64,000 nucleotides of DNA from Candidatus Thioglobus sp. MED-G25 (GTDB lineage: Bacteria > Pseudomonadota > Gammaproteobacteria > Arenicellales > UBA868): NCBI GenBank assembly GCA_002456995.1, contig NTKC01000006.1, positions 1-64,000 of the forward strand, in the 5' to 3' direction. The first letter of the stretch is position 1, and each line of letters opens with the position of its first letter. The position numbers and the translations under genes are program-made. Of this stretch, positions 1-9,174 are shown one piece after another. The notes beneath the pieces are model-generated. The model was not told where the DNA came from. It was given only the letters and a program-made list of their open reading frames with translations, and made no database searches.

Positions 1-954
1 ATGGAATGTCTGAAATGCCGCTTCCAGACGCACGACCTCCGCACCCGATGCATCGAATAACACCACAGTCGGGGCAAAACCCACGTCCAATTCCCTAGCC
101 CATTCCCGTGCCGTAGTGGATCGACCATCTGGAGTCACGATTGGAATATCTGACCATAAATCCAGCTGTACCACCTTCAGCTTCTCGACCTGGCTACGAA
201 CTATAGGCTGTGACAATACCTTCTGATGAAAAGTATCGCACTCAAGGCAGTGGGATTGCTCAAAGAACACCGCCAGAGGTCGTCCATCTCTTGCACTCAA
301 ATTAAAAGGTGGCGAGGCAAAAAACACCTCATTGTGAAGCGACCCGCTCTCACGATTAATACCCGGTAGGGTGGACATAAATTCGTTGAAGCTACCGGAC
401 TGATTGGTGTGGGTACGCGCGTAGTCCAGAGCAGCACGAAACGCATCGGGCGGATAGTAGCCGTTCACCCTCAATATAACCTTGCCGGCCTCGTTAAAGA
501 AAAGCAGTGTAGGCGTGAACTGCACGTTCAGGGCCTCAGCCAAGGTTTTCTCAGTAAAGGACTGGCCGCCTACCTGTATGACTTCCCGGTCACCCCACAT
601 GTTGATTGTGACAAGGTCAAAATAATCCTGTGTAGTCTGAGCAATGTCCCGTTGGGTGAAATTATGTTGCACTAAAGCGTTGCAATAAGGACAGCCGCTC
701 TGGTAGACATAAAGCACAAGTCGCTTGCCTTGTACCGCGGCTTCCGCAATATCCTCCTCAAAGTCGAGAAAGCTCTCTTTGAACCATGTTGGGTGGGTAG
801 TGAACTTGGCTCCCCCAAAACTTCCGGTCTTGTGTTCGTCAGCAACCAGAATCTGGTTTGCTGCCAGCAGCAGGCTCGCCAGCATGATCCGACCGCCCAA
901 GGACAGAGCGATCCGGCACCGTAGCAACATATCTACTAATTTTGGATCGCTCAT
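1..954 (-). CDS. Tandem thioredoxin-fold protein (C-terminus cut by window edge)
   Basis: Reading the minus strand from an ATG at 954 gives 318 codons open to the window start, so the C-terminus is missing. Residues 24-38 are hydrophobic and look like an export signal, possibly from an internal Met at residue 24. Two thioredoxin-like domains follow: the first has CPYC (Cys88, Cys91) with a cis-proline motif FTP near 147-149, and the second has CLEC (Cys236, Cys239) with FAP further on. This suggests an exported thiol-disulfide reductase or a SoxW-like protein that keeps periplasmic thiols reduced. Family knowledge supports the fold; the substrate is unknown. It is transcribed divergently from the TPR gene at 1103. 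Confidence 0.8.
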   Translation of the reverse strand, partial: MSDPKLVDMLLRCRIALSLGGRIMLASLLLAANQILVADEHKTGSFGGAKFTTHPTWFKESFLDFEEDIAEAAVQGKRLVLYVYQSGCPYCNALVQHNFTQRDIAQTTQDYFDLVTINMWGDREVIQVGGQSFTEKTLAEALNVQFTPTLLFFNEAGKVILRVNGYYPPDAFRAALDYARTHTNQSGSFNEFMSTLPGINRESGSLHNEVFFASPPFNLSARDGRPLAVFFEQSHCLECDTFHQKVLSQPIVRSQVEKLKVVQLDLWSDIPIVTPDGRSTTAREWARELDVGFAPTVVLFDASGAEVVRLEAAFQTFH

Positions 955-1102
955 TTTTCAATCCCCATCTTTCGGTTGCCGAATCGATAACATAAGTGAA
1001 ACAAGCATAGTCTTGGCCGCTCTGTAACTAAGTATTCGACACATCGTTGCCTATAGATCCAAACTTGTCTACAAAATACCTTCGTCGAAAGACTCTGTTG
1101 AT

Positions 1103-2830
1103 TTGGCGAAGAGTATACTCAACTCGCCATTTTTTAAATTACCCCAATCGTCTCATCGAGAAAACCGAGTGCCCTATCCGTTCAACTTGGGAGAATATTC
1201 CCGCCCAATCTCTGTGGCGACACCAAAAGCACAATCCTGGTTCGATCGAGGACTTGCTTGGGTCTATGGGTTTAATCATGAAGAGGCCGCAATCTGTTTC
1301 GGCAGGGCTGTTGAGCTGGACCCCACTTGCGCAATGGCTCACTGGGGGATCGCCCTTGCAAACGGTCCGTTTTACAACCTGCCATGGTCTTTTCTGAGCC
1401 AGACCGAAGCCGAAACAATGGTTCTGAATTGTTATTCCTCTGTACAACAAGCTCTTAAATTGTTAGATAACGCAACACCGGTCGAAAAAGCACTCATCCA
1501 GGCACTTTCTCAACGTTACCCATCAAGCCAAGTAGTCAATACGGAAGAATGTAGTAAATGGGATGACGCCTACGCGGACGCGATGCGGGCCGTCCATGCA
1601 GATTTTCCAGAAGACCTTGACGTCATCGCCCTATTTGCCGAGGCAATGATGACACGCACACCTTGGAAATTATGGGACATTGACCGGGGTGAACCAGTCA
1701 CCGGTGCCGACACCATAGAAACACTGACTGTACTTGATTGTGGGCTTGACCTGGTTCTGAAACGTGGTTGCGCACCCCATCCAGGCCTGGTGCATATGTA
1801 TATCCATGCGCAGGAAATGTCGCCGACACCGGAGCGTGCACTCAAAGCAGCGGATCAACTGTTCGACCTGTGTCCCGATGTCGGCCACCTGCAACACATG
1901 CCGGCACATATTTACGTGATCTGCGGCCAGTATGAAGACGCCATCAGAGTCAGTAGAAAAGCCATCAGGGTAGACGAACAATATGTCGAGTATGCAGGGC
2001 CTTACAACTTTTATACGACAAACGTTTGTCACGATTTACATATGATGATGTACGCCAGTATGCTTGCTGGGCAGTTTGAGCCGGCCATGCAGGCGGCACA
2101 TGCTTTGCGTAAAACCCTGTCAAGCGACCTGCTTTCAGTAGAACGGCCCCACATGGCTGCAACGCTGGAAGGCTACCACTCCACCATCATGCATGTCCTG
2201 GTGCGATTCGGTAGGTGGCAGCAAATTGTTGAAACCCCTCTTCCCGATGATCCCGCGCTATACTGCGTATCCACTGCAATGTGTCATTACGCACGCAGTG
2301 TCGCCCACTCTGCGCTTGGTCAAATCGAAGCAGCTGCCCAGGAACGAGACCTCTTTAAAACAGCCCGGGACAAAGTCCCAGAATCTCGATTTTTCTTCAA
2401 CAACTCTGCAACCGATATTCTTGCTATCGCAGATGCAATGATGATGGGTGAGCTTGAATATAGAAAAAACAATTACAACGCCGCCTTCATCCATCTGGAA
2501 ACCGCTGTTCAGCTCAATGACAACCTTTACTACACGGAACCATGGGCGTGGATGCATCCGCCGCGTCACGCGCTCGGGGCACTGCTACTGGAACAGGGGC
2601 ACGTGAAAAAAGCCGAGCAAGCCTACCGCGTTGATCTAGGAATCGATAAAATTCTAGCCCGGCCACTACAACATCCAAACAATGTCTGGAGCCTGCACGG
2701 TTACTTGGAATGTCTACAACGAACAAATCAACTTGGTGAAGCCAAGAAAATTAAAGAGAGTCTGAAGCACGCACTAGCTCTATCGGGAGAAACCATCACC
2801 TCTTCTTGTTATTGTCGACGCGACCATTGA
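1103..2830 (+). CDS. Tetratricopeptide-repeat protein of unknown function
   Basis: This is a 575-residue open frame from a TTG. A GTG at 1169 would also give a sensible N-terminus, so the start is uncertain. Helical repeats are visible, for example near residues 50-85 (GLAWVYGFNHEEA..CFGRAVELDP) and around HMPAHIY..GQYEDAI, typical of TPR scaffolds that bind other proteins. No signal peptide, membrane segment or catalytic domain is evident. Similar TPR-only proteins occur in many marine proteobacteria without assigned function. It stands alone between a divergent thioredoxin-like gene and a convergent SDR gene, so its neighbours give no clear role. Confidence 0.75.
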   Translation: MAKSILNSPFFKLPQSSHRENRVPYPFNLGEYSRPISVATPKAQSWFDRGLAWVYGFNHEEAAICFGRAVELDPTCAMAHWGIALANGPFYNLPWSFLSQTEAETMVLNCYSSVQQALKLLDNATPVEKALIQALSQRYPSSQVVNTEECSKWDDAYADAMRAVHADFPEDLDVIALFAEAMMTRTPWKLWDIDRGEPVTGADTIETLTVLDCGLDLVLKRGCAPHPGLVHMYIHAQEMSPTPERALKAADQLFDLCPDVGHLQHMPAHIYVICGQYEDAIRVSRKAIRVDEQYVEYAGPYNFYTTNVCHDLHMMMYASMLAGQFEPAMQAAHALRKTLSSDLLSVERPHMAATLEGYHSTIMHVLVRFGRWQQIVETPLPDDPALYCVSTAMCHYARSVAHSALGQIEAAAQERDLFKTARDKVPESRFFFNNSATDILAIADAMMMGELEYRKNNYNAAFIHLETAVQLNDNLYYTEPWAWMHPPRHALGALLLEQGHVKKAEQAYRVDLGIDKILARPLQHPNNVWSLHGYLECLQRTNQLGEAKKIKESLKHALALSGETITSSCYCRRDH

Positions 2831-3055
2831 GTTTCCTCACTTACAAGAATTAGGTAAACGTATAAGATTTCAATCCCTTTCTAACCTCTTCAGTACATCC
2901 CTAACGCGCCCAGGTCACTAATAAATTCAGGATTGAGACAATAGTTGATAGATCAAGGTCCTAGTTGAATTACTCTAGGGAACTTCAAAGAAGCATAACA
3001 TGGGCACATGTTAGTCTGGTGATCGATCCATGGCATTACCTATCCAAATACACAC

Positions 3056-3826
3056 CTACCAGGGAATTCTCGAGCCGTCGTACGCATAGAAACCGCCTGA
3101 TTCCTCAGGCGATAGACTATCAATGACGTCAAGAAGACGTTTTGCAGAGGTATCGGCTGACAGTAACGACTGCGCGGGAACACTTCTTTGGAACGGACGA
3201 GACAAATCCGTATCCACGGTGCCAGGATGCAAACCAACACACACCAATTTCTTGTTCCGCCTCCCAAGCTCGATCGCAATATTTCGGGTAAACATATTCT
3301 GAGCAGCCTTACTGGCTCGATAACCGTACCACCCCCCTAATTTATTATCACTCAAACTTCCAACTCTGGCAGAAAGATTTGCTATAACCACACGCTGTTG
3401 ATTTGGAATCAGCTGCTTCAAGGCTTTCATCAGCACTACAGGCCCGATCGAATTAACGTCAAAAGACCTGCGCAAGCCGTCGAGAGTAACATCTTCAAGC
3501 CTTTTCTCCGGTTGAAGCTCACGGTCGTGAAGCAACCCAGCACAGTTGACAACAAGGTTTGGCTGAGCGCCATCAAATTCAAGCCTGTTCGCTAAGTCTT
3601 CGATGGACTCGCTGCTAGTTACATCAACCGCTATCGGTACAACCCGGGCTCCATAGGTTTTCACTGCATCGTCAAGATCGCGAGCGGATCCAAGATTTCG
3701 ACATCCTGCATAAACCGTATCAACCATCGGGCTCATGAGCAGTTGTTGCACAAAAGCCAGTCCAATCCCGCGATTTGATCCGATTACGACAGCAACAATC
3801 GGATCTTCGAAACTTTTCATAGCCAA
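3056..3826 (-). CDS. Short-chain dehydrogenase/reductase, C-factor (CsgA)-like
   Basis: A 256-residue SDR with the NAD(P)-binding glycine motif near the N-terminus (VIGSNRGIGLA), an NCAG motif in the middle and the catalytic YxxxK as YGYRASKAA. Classical SDR length. It is a cytosolic NAD(P)H oxidoreductase of unknown substrate. It is transcribed divergently from the DUF1295 gene at 4051 across 224 bases that probably hold both promoters. SDRs of this type accompany the COG2907/DUF1365/Cfa genes in RpoE-ChrR type photo-oxidative stress gene sets, which fits the genes 3 kb downstream. The role in that set is inference. Confidence 0.85.
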   Translation of the reverse strand: MAMKSFEDPIVAVVIGSNRGIGLAFVQQLLMSPMVDTVYAGCRNLGSARDLDDAVKTYGARVVPIAVDVTSSESIEDLANRLEFDGAQPNLVVNCAGLLHDRELQPEKRLEDVTLDGLRRSFDVNSIGPVVLMKALKQLIPNQQRVVIANLSARVGSLSDNKLGGWYGYRASKAAQNMFTRNIAIELGRRNKKLVCVGLHPGTVDTDLSRPFQRSVPAQSLLSADTSAKRLLDVIDSLSPEESGGFYAYDGSRIPW

Positions 3827-4050
3827 CTCTCACGAAAATTATTTCGATCGAGTCTAGCTACCCTATGTGAAGGGCCCGTCTACAGGTTCGCTTCGATTCT
3901 CGAATCTAAAAGTCAAACCCAACCGTCAGCAAGGTCATAAAAACGTATTCATCACTTTTTGTTCACATGACTGCATATAGTGCAATTTAGATTACTTAAT
4001 TAACGAATTGATCTGTATACGACCTATCTTGGTGACCAAACTATCCGACT

Positions 4051-4821
4051 ATGCCCGATGTTTTTCCAATGCTCACTGCCATTCCATACCTGGTCGGCCT
4101 CGCACTGATAGCGTGGTTCATTAGCCTAAAAACCATGAACGCTGCTGTCGTAGACGCGTTTTGGCCACTGTTTCTTTCCACTGCGACACTGATTTACGTG
4201 CTTGAGGCACCCCAAATAACGCCCGCAGCCTGGCTTGTCCTAGCGCTCGTAGGTCTATGGGCTACCCGGCTATTCGTACACGTCACTACCCGATCATGGG
4301 GCGAAACGGAAGACCAACGGTATGCCGAAATTAGGGCCAGATGGGGGAGCAAATTTGCCCTCAAAAGCTTGCTTGGCATATTCGGCTTGCAGGCAGCCCT
4401 CGCATGGTTGATTTCCTCCAGTTTATTTGTAGCCATAAGCCCCACTCCAAATTTAACCCCGGCACATCTCGCCGCAGCTAGCATTTGGCTGTTCGGATTG
4501 ATATTTGAAACCGTTGCGGACATTCAGTTGCGAAAATTTAAAACTTCAAATACCCCCGATGCTGTTCTGGATACTGGCCTTTGGAGATATTGCCGACACC
4601 CCAACTATTTTGGAGAATGCTGCGTTTGGTGGAGCGCCTACCTTCTAGCACTACCGTCTGGGGGATGGTGGACGTTGCTATCCCCTCTACTCATGACTTA
4701 TTGCCTTCTTCACTTCAGCGGTATCCGGCGTATGGAATCAGGTATAACGCAGCGTAGGCCAGACTATGCACGATACATCAGACGGACCAGCGCATTTTTA
4801 CCGCTCCCGCCGCGTGCCTGA
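4051..4821 (+). CDS. DUF1295 family membrane protein (steroid 5-alpha-reductase-like fold)
   Basis: A 256-residue integral membrane protein with about six hydrophobic segments. The C-terminal half carries the signature RYCRHPNYFGE and a closing RRxSxFxPLPP, as in DUF1295 and isoprenylcysteine methyltransferase-like proteins. Members are thought to reduce or methylate hydrophobic substrates in the membrane; the reaction here is unknown. The ATG at 4051 leaves 72 bases between its stop and the response-regulator start. DUF1295 genes recur in photo-oxidative stress gene sets, consistent with the surrounding cluster. Confidence 0.85.
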   Translation: MPDVFPMLTAIPYLVGLALIAWFISLKTMNAAVVDAFWPLFLSTATLIYVLEAPQITPAAWLVLALVGLWATRLFVHVTTRSWGETEDQRYAEIRARWGSKFALKSLLGIFGLQAALAWLISSSLFVAISPTPNLTPAHLAAASIWLFGLIFETVADIQLRKFKTSNTPDAVLDTGLWRYCRHPNYFGECCVWWSAYLLALPSGGWWTLLSPLLMTYCLLHFSGIRRMESGITQRRPDYARYIRRTSAFLPLPPRA

Positions 4822-4862
4822 TTTCCTCTTCACAAAAAAGTCACGCAGCAATCACATAATCG

Positions 4863-4880
4863 CGTCTCCAAATAGAGACG
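4863..4880. promoter_or_regulatory. Inverted repeat upstream of the response regulator
   Basis: CGTCTC, six spacer bases, GAGACG: a perfect 6-base inverted repeat ending 13 bases before the response-regulator ATG at 4894. It could be an operator for autoregulation or a small 5' leader hairpin. A shorter related pattern, GTCTC-N5-GAGAC, lies at 9926-9940 just ahead of the first Cfa-like gene. Sequence only; the function is a guess. Confidence 0.3.
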
Positions 4881-4893
4881 GCAAAGACCTGTA

Positions 4894-5604
4894 ATGATCA
4901 CTGATAACCCAGCTAAACGCACAATACTTTTAGTGGAAGACCACCAAGATATAGCAGAGATGATTTTTGCCTATCTGGAAAAGCGTGGATTCGAACTAGA
5001 TTACGCTCCCGATGGTGAAGTAGGGCTAAACCTTGCTCGAGAAAACGAATACGACGCGATCATTCTCGATCTCATGTTGCCACGCCGTGACGGGCTAAGC
5101 GTATGCAAGTCCCTTCGTGAAGAAGGTCACAGTGACACGCCGGTTCTAATGCTTACAGCACGAGACACCCTGGAAGACAAAATATCTGGGTTTAATAGCG
5201 GTGCCGACGACTATCTTGTCAAACCTTTCGAGATTGAAGAACTGGAAGCGAGAATTAGAGCGCTAGTAAGGCGTCAATTTAGCAAACAACCCAGCGAAGT
5301 TCTCACGGTAGGTGACCTTACCTACGATCTAAATAAGCTTATGGTGGTTCGCAATGGTCAGCAACTCCAGCTCTCCCCAATCAGTCTTAAGTTATTGAAG
5401 ATCCTTATGGAAGCATCCCCTAACGTTGTTACTCGACGCGAAATCGAACAATTTATCTGGGGCGATGTATTGCCTGATAGCGATACATTGCGCAGCCATA
5501 TGTACAACCTGAGAAAATCTATAGATCGACCATTTTCTGAATCCCTGCTTCATACATTGCCAAGCAACGGGTATCGCCTCCACGCCAAGGATGAAAACAC
5601 TTAA
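4894..5604 (+). CDS. OmpR/PhoB-family DNA-binding response regulator
   Basis: A 236-residue protein with an N-terminal receiver domain (about 9-122): acidic pair Glu15-Asp16, phospho-acceptor Asp59 in the ILDLMLP stretch, and Lys110 in YLVKPF. A C-terminal winged-helix domain (about 135-232) ends in the usual LRSHMYNLRK...NGYRL pattern. It is a transcription factor phosphorylated by the kinase encoded next; the two frames overlap by 14 bases, implying translational coupling. It sits immediately upstream of the desaturase/Cfa run and is the only regulator visible in this cluster, so control of those lipid genes is a reasonable but unproven inference. Confidence 0.95.
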   Translation: MITDNPAKRTILLVEDHQDIAEMIFAYLEKRGFELDYAPDGEVGLNLARENEYDAIILDLMLPRRDGLSVCKSLREEGHSDTPVLMLTARDTLEDKISGFNSGADDYLVKPFEIEELEARIRALVRRQFSKQPSEVLTVGDLTYDLNKLMVVRNGQQLQLSPISLKLLKILMEASPNVVTRREIEQFIWGDVLPDSDTLRSHMYNLRKSIDRPFSESLLHTLPSNGYRLHAKDENT

Positions 5605-6928
5605 ACCTGGCATAGCGCACCGGTTTGGGCGAGCAGTCGCCCTCCAACTAGCCCTTGTAGCTGTTGCTGCTGTTTTAGGCACCTGGGGTGCTGGTTGGGT
5701 AATGAAAGAAATACTCGTCAAACAGGCATTGGAAACGGAAGCCGATTATTACTGGATGAGCAGAATTCAAAACCCCGACTTCGACCTCCCCGATACACGA
5801 AACTTAACCGGCTTTTTGTCCACAGAGAGCAACTCATTATCACTACCTGCTGGTCTACAGAATTTAGATCAGGGATTTCACGAACTACCTTCGCAATCAG
5901 ACTACTCCATAGCTTTCGTTTCGCAGAAGGACAATGAAAAATTGGTATTGCTTTTTGACGGGGAGCAGGTACACGAGCTCACACTGTACTTTGGGCTACT
6001 GCCACTTGGGGTAGTACTTGTTCTCGTCTACTGCTCGATTTATTTAGGATATCGATTTTACCGATCCGCAGTGTCTCCCGTTATTAGCTTGGCAAGGAAA
6101 GTCGAGTCGCTAGATCTTGAGAGTGTTGGCAACAATGAATTTCGACCCGAATCCCTCGACTTGAGTACAGACCGAGAGATCATCACTCTGGCTAAAGCAC
6201 TGGATAGGTTGACAAAGCGTGTTCGAGAATTCATCGCCAGAGAGAGAGACTTTACACGCGATGTCAGTCATGAATTACGCAGTCCATTGACGGTAATCAG
6301 TATCGCCTGCGATATGCTTTTGACAGAACAAGAACTCGCTCGGCCGGCAAAAAATTCTGTTCATCGTATTAAACGTGCCGCGGATGACATGAAGTCACTG
6401 GTCGAAGCTTTTCTGTTGCTGGCGCGAGAATCTGACGGCAGTTTGACAACGGAGCCAGTGAACGTGAACGATCTTCTGGCCGAAGAGGCTGAACGCTTTC
6501 GGCCACTGTTGGCGGGAAAGCCTGTTGAACTAAATATAAAAACCAACTGCCAGCTCGAAGTTAACGCGCCGTCAAAAGTTTTGTCGGTAATTATTTCAAA
6601 TTTTCTGGGCAATGCCGTGATGTATACCGATCAAGGAGCCATCGACCTCATTATCGACACCGATAGATTAGTTGTGCAAGACAGTGGAATTGGGATGGAG
6701 ATAGATGATAAAGGGCAAGCTTTCAAGCCTTACTTTCGGGGAAGCAATAGCCGCCGGGGTGGGCATGGTGTTGGACTTTCTATTGTCAAGAAACTCTCCA
6801 ACCGTTTCAGCTGGCAAGTTGATCTGACCAGCGAACCAGGAGTTGGTACGACCGCGACACTTCATATGCCACAGGCAAAATGCTTTCCATTAGAAACCCA
6901 GCTCACGTCTGCTTCCCTTAGCAGCTAA
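5591..6928 (+). CDS. Membrane sensor histidine kinase
   Basis: A 445-residue partner of the preceding regulator. TM1 is at about 17-38, a periplasmic sensor segment at about 40-128, TM2 at about 131-153, and a HAMP-like linker to about 215. The HisKA motif has His227 in DVSHELRSPL, the N box Asn337/Asn341, the G1 box DSGIGM (364-369) and the G2 box GHGVGLSIV (391-399); all catalytic elements are intact. The sensor segment, rich in acidic and aromatic residues, matches no sensor domain I recognise. The stop is only 15 bases from the desaturase start, so the two-component genes and the lipid genes may be one transcript. Confidence 0.95.
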   Translation: MKTLKPGIAHRFGRAVALQLALVAVAAVLGTWGAGWVMKEILVKQALETEADYYWMSRIQNPDFDLPDTRNLTGFLSTESNSLSLPAGLQNLDQGFHELPSQSDYSIAFVSQKDNEKLVLLFDGEQVHELTLYFGLLPLGVVLVLVYCSIYLGYRFYRSAVSPVISLARKVESLDLESVGNNEFRPESLDLSTDREIITLAKALDRLTKRVREFIARERDFTRDVSHELRSPLTVISIACDMLLTEQELARPAKNSVHRIKRAADDMKSLVEAFLLLARESDGSLTTEPVNVNDLLAEEAERFRPLLAGKPVELNIKTNCQLEVNAPSKVLSVIISNFLGNAVMYTDQGAIDLIIDTDRLVVQDSGIGMEIDDKGQAFKPYFRGSNSRRGGHGVGLSIVKKLSNRFSWQVDLTSEPGVGTTATLHMPQAKCFPLETQLTSASLSS

Positions 6929-6943
6929 CGAATACCATTCCAT

Positions 6944-7924
6944 TTGTTCGAGAGAGCTTTACCTGTGTTAGGCATTCTGACCAACAACTCGAAACTAGTC
7001 GCTCGGTTTAAGCGACCTCTATTTTGGTTGACTAATGACGACCGCCTCTATAATGCCAATAAGATTCAAAATAACAACGTCGATCCTCTTCGACTTATAC
7101 CTTTTCTCCTTATGCATGTGGGCTGTATTGGCATCCTATTTGTGGGTACGTCCACTACCGCTTTAATTCTCGCCGGTATTCTCTATGTGTTCCGAATGTT
7201 CTTTATCACTGCGTTTTATCATCGGTATTTTTCGCATCGTGCCTTTGAATGCTCGAGAAAATTTCAGGCTGTAATGGCTATTGTGGGCTGCACGGCTGGC
7301 CAGCGTGGTCCGCTTTGGTGGGCCAGCCACCACCGCTCGCATCACGTACATTCGGATACAAACAAAGATCCCCATTCTCCAAGCCAAACCGGATTTTTGT
7401 TCAGTCACTCGCTATGGTTTCTGACCCCTAAGGCGTATTTAACACCTGAGAATCACATAAAAGACTGGCTTGTTTTCCCAGAACTAAAATGGATTGATAA
7501 GACTGACTGGTTACCGTTCGTCGGTCTTGCAGGTATTTGCTATGGATTGGGCTCGCTACTGGATAAATTTGTTCCTGGGCTTGAGACCAGCGGTGCACAG
7601 TGCCTTGTCTGGGGATTCTTTGTTTCCACCACATGCTTGTATCACGCGACCTATGCGATCAATTCCTTAGGACACCTGTGGGGCACACGTCGCTTCGGAA
7701 CACGAGATAACAGTCGAAATAATTCAATACTTGCACTGATCACCCTCGGTGAGGGCTGGCATAACAACCATCACCGGTACCCGCGGTCTGCTAGACAGGG
7801 GTTTTACTGGTGGGAATTTGACATTACCTACCTTGGAATAATGCTGATGTCTGCGGTTGGGCTAATTTGGAACGTACAACAAGCCCCATTATCCTTGACC
7901 GCGAAAAAACAGGATTCAACTTGA
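6944..7924 (+). CDS. Membrane acyl-CoA / acyl-lipid fatty-acid desaturase
   Basis: A 326-residue di-iron desaturase of the delta-9 (stearoyl-CoA desaturase-like) class. The three histidine boxes are present: HRYFSH, HRSHH and HNNHH. Hydrophobic membrane helices lie before the first box and between the second and third. It inserts a double bond into saturated acyl chains using O2 and an electron donor. The start is a TTG at 6944; an internal start is possible, but the N-terminal residues look like those of family members. It is the first gene of a packed lipid-modification run, with 4-base TTGA overlaps to the next two genes. Confidence 0.92.
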   Translation: MFERALPVLGILTNNSKLVARFKRPLFWLTNDDRLYNANKIQNNNVDPLRLIPFLLMHVGCIGILFVGTSTTALILAGILYVFRMFFITAFYHRYFSHRAFECSRKFQAVMAIVGCTAGQRGPLWWASHHRSHHVHSDTNKDPHSPSQTGFLFSHSLWFLTPKAYLTPENHIKDWLVFPELKWIDKTDWLPFVGLAGICYGLGSLLDKFVPGLETSGAQCLVWGFFVSTTCLYHATYAINSLGHLWGTRRFGTRDNSRNNSILALITLGEGWHNNHHRYPRSARQGFYWWEFDITYLGIMLMSAVGLIWNVQQAPLSLTAKKQDST

Positions 7925-9174
7925 ACCTTGCCGTTGTTGGAGCAGGCATCTCGGGCCTGGTTACGGCTTACGTACTGGGCCAGCGTCACAATGTAACCGT
8001 GTTCGAATCAGCAGACTATGCCGGCGGCCATGCGAACACCGTCTCAGTGAGAGATCAAACCCGTCAACTGAATATCGACACAGGATTTATTGTATTTAAT
8101 GAAAGCAACTATCCGCTGCTGTGTCGTCTTTTTAGCGCCCTTAACGTTCAATCAACAAAGTCTGATATGAGCTTTAGTGTGGTGTGTGAAAAAAGTAAAC
8201 GGGAATATAACGGAGAAAATCTGAACTCGCTGTTCGCCCAACGCTCAAACATTTTTCGACCTGATTTCTGGCACATGTTGACCGACATACTCCGGTTCAA
8301 TCGTTCTGCTTCGCGATTCGGCACAAAGACATTGGCAGGGGATTTGACCGTTGCTCAGTATGTTTCACAACAAGGATACGGCTCTAGCTTTATAGACCAA
8401 TATCTCGTGCCTCTGGGATCTTCTCTTTGGTCATGCAGTTCCCAGCAATTTAGGTCATTCCCTATCCGCTTCGTGATCGAATTTTTAGAAAATCATGGCA
8501 TGCTGAAATTGGCCAACCGACCTACCTGGCTAACGGTGACCGGGGGTTCTCAACAATACGTGAAAAAGATTACTAACCTCCTTGGCAAAAACCTCTTCAC
8601 TACGACTGCAGCAAGGAAAATATATCGAAAACCGCGTAGCGTAGAGGTGGAACTTACGAATGGACACAGACAAACTTTTGATGAAGTCATTCTGGCCACT
8701 CATGCAGATACCAGCTTACAGCTCCTCGCAGGTCCCGATGATATAGAGCGGGAAACTCTTGAGTCTTTTCCGTATCAAGATAACCATGTCTGTCTCCATA
8801 CTGATACTAGAGTCCTTCCTAACCGTAAACCTGCCTGGGCCAGTTGGAACTATCGAATTCCTGCAAATGATTTAGACCCGGTCTCAGTAAGTTACAACAT
8901 GAACCGACTGCAGGCGCTCGACGTGACAACTACCTACTGTGTATCGCTTAATCAGATCAGAAACATAGCACCGGAAAAGATAATTCAGCGAATGACTTAC
9001 CGGCACCCTGTGTTTGGAGGATGTCGTGATGCAGCCCAAAGCAATCACCAACATCTGATAAGAAAAAATAGAATTTCGTATTGCGGTGCCTATTGGGGAC
9101 ATGGGTTTCATGAAGATGGCATCCGAAGCGGCCTCACCGTAGCCAAAGCATTTGATACGGAGCCACCATTTTGA
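7921..9174 (+). CDS. COG2907 FAD/NAD(P)-binding oxidoreductase (flavin amine-oxidase fold)
   Basis: I place the start at TTG 7921, overlapping the desaturase stop as TTGA and directly preceding the Rossmann motif VVGAGISGLVTAY; the frame is open further upstream, but inside the desaturase gene. Length 417 residues. Proteins of this group sit beside DUF1365 and Cfa-like genes in many proteobacteria and belong to the singlet-oxygen RpoE-ChrR gene set of Rhodobacter sphaeroides, where methylated and furan fatty acids are made on phospholipid chains. Here it probably oxidises or isomerises an acyl chain. The exact reaction is not known to me, so I give no gene symbol. Confidence 0.85.
   Translation: MNLAVVGAGISGLVTAYVLGQRHNVTVFESADYAGGHANTVSVRDQTRQLNIDTGFIVFNESNYPLLCRLFSALNVQSTKSDMSFSVVCEKSKREYNGENLNSLFAQRSNIFRPDFWHMLTDILRFNRSASRFGTKTLAGDLTVAQYVSQQGYGSSFIDQYLVPLGSSLWSCSSQQFRSFPIRFVIEFLENHGMLKLANRPTWLTVTGGSQQYVKKITNLLGKNLFTTTAARKIYRKPRSVEVELTNGHRQTFDEVILATHADTSLQLLAGPDDIERETLESFPYQDNHVCLHTDTRVLPNRKPAWASWNYRIPANDLDPVSVSYNMNRLQALDVTTTYCVSLNQIRNIAPEKIIQRMTYRHPVFGGCRDAAQSNHQHLIRKNRISYCGAYWGHGFHEDGIRSGLTVAKAFDTEPPF

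Noticed and set aside
4006..4035. TGATCT before DUF1295 as an RpoE-ChrR-type -35 element
   Set aside because: No matching TAAGA/CGTA-like -10 at the right spacing; a single 5-base match is expected by chance.
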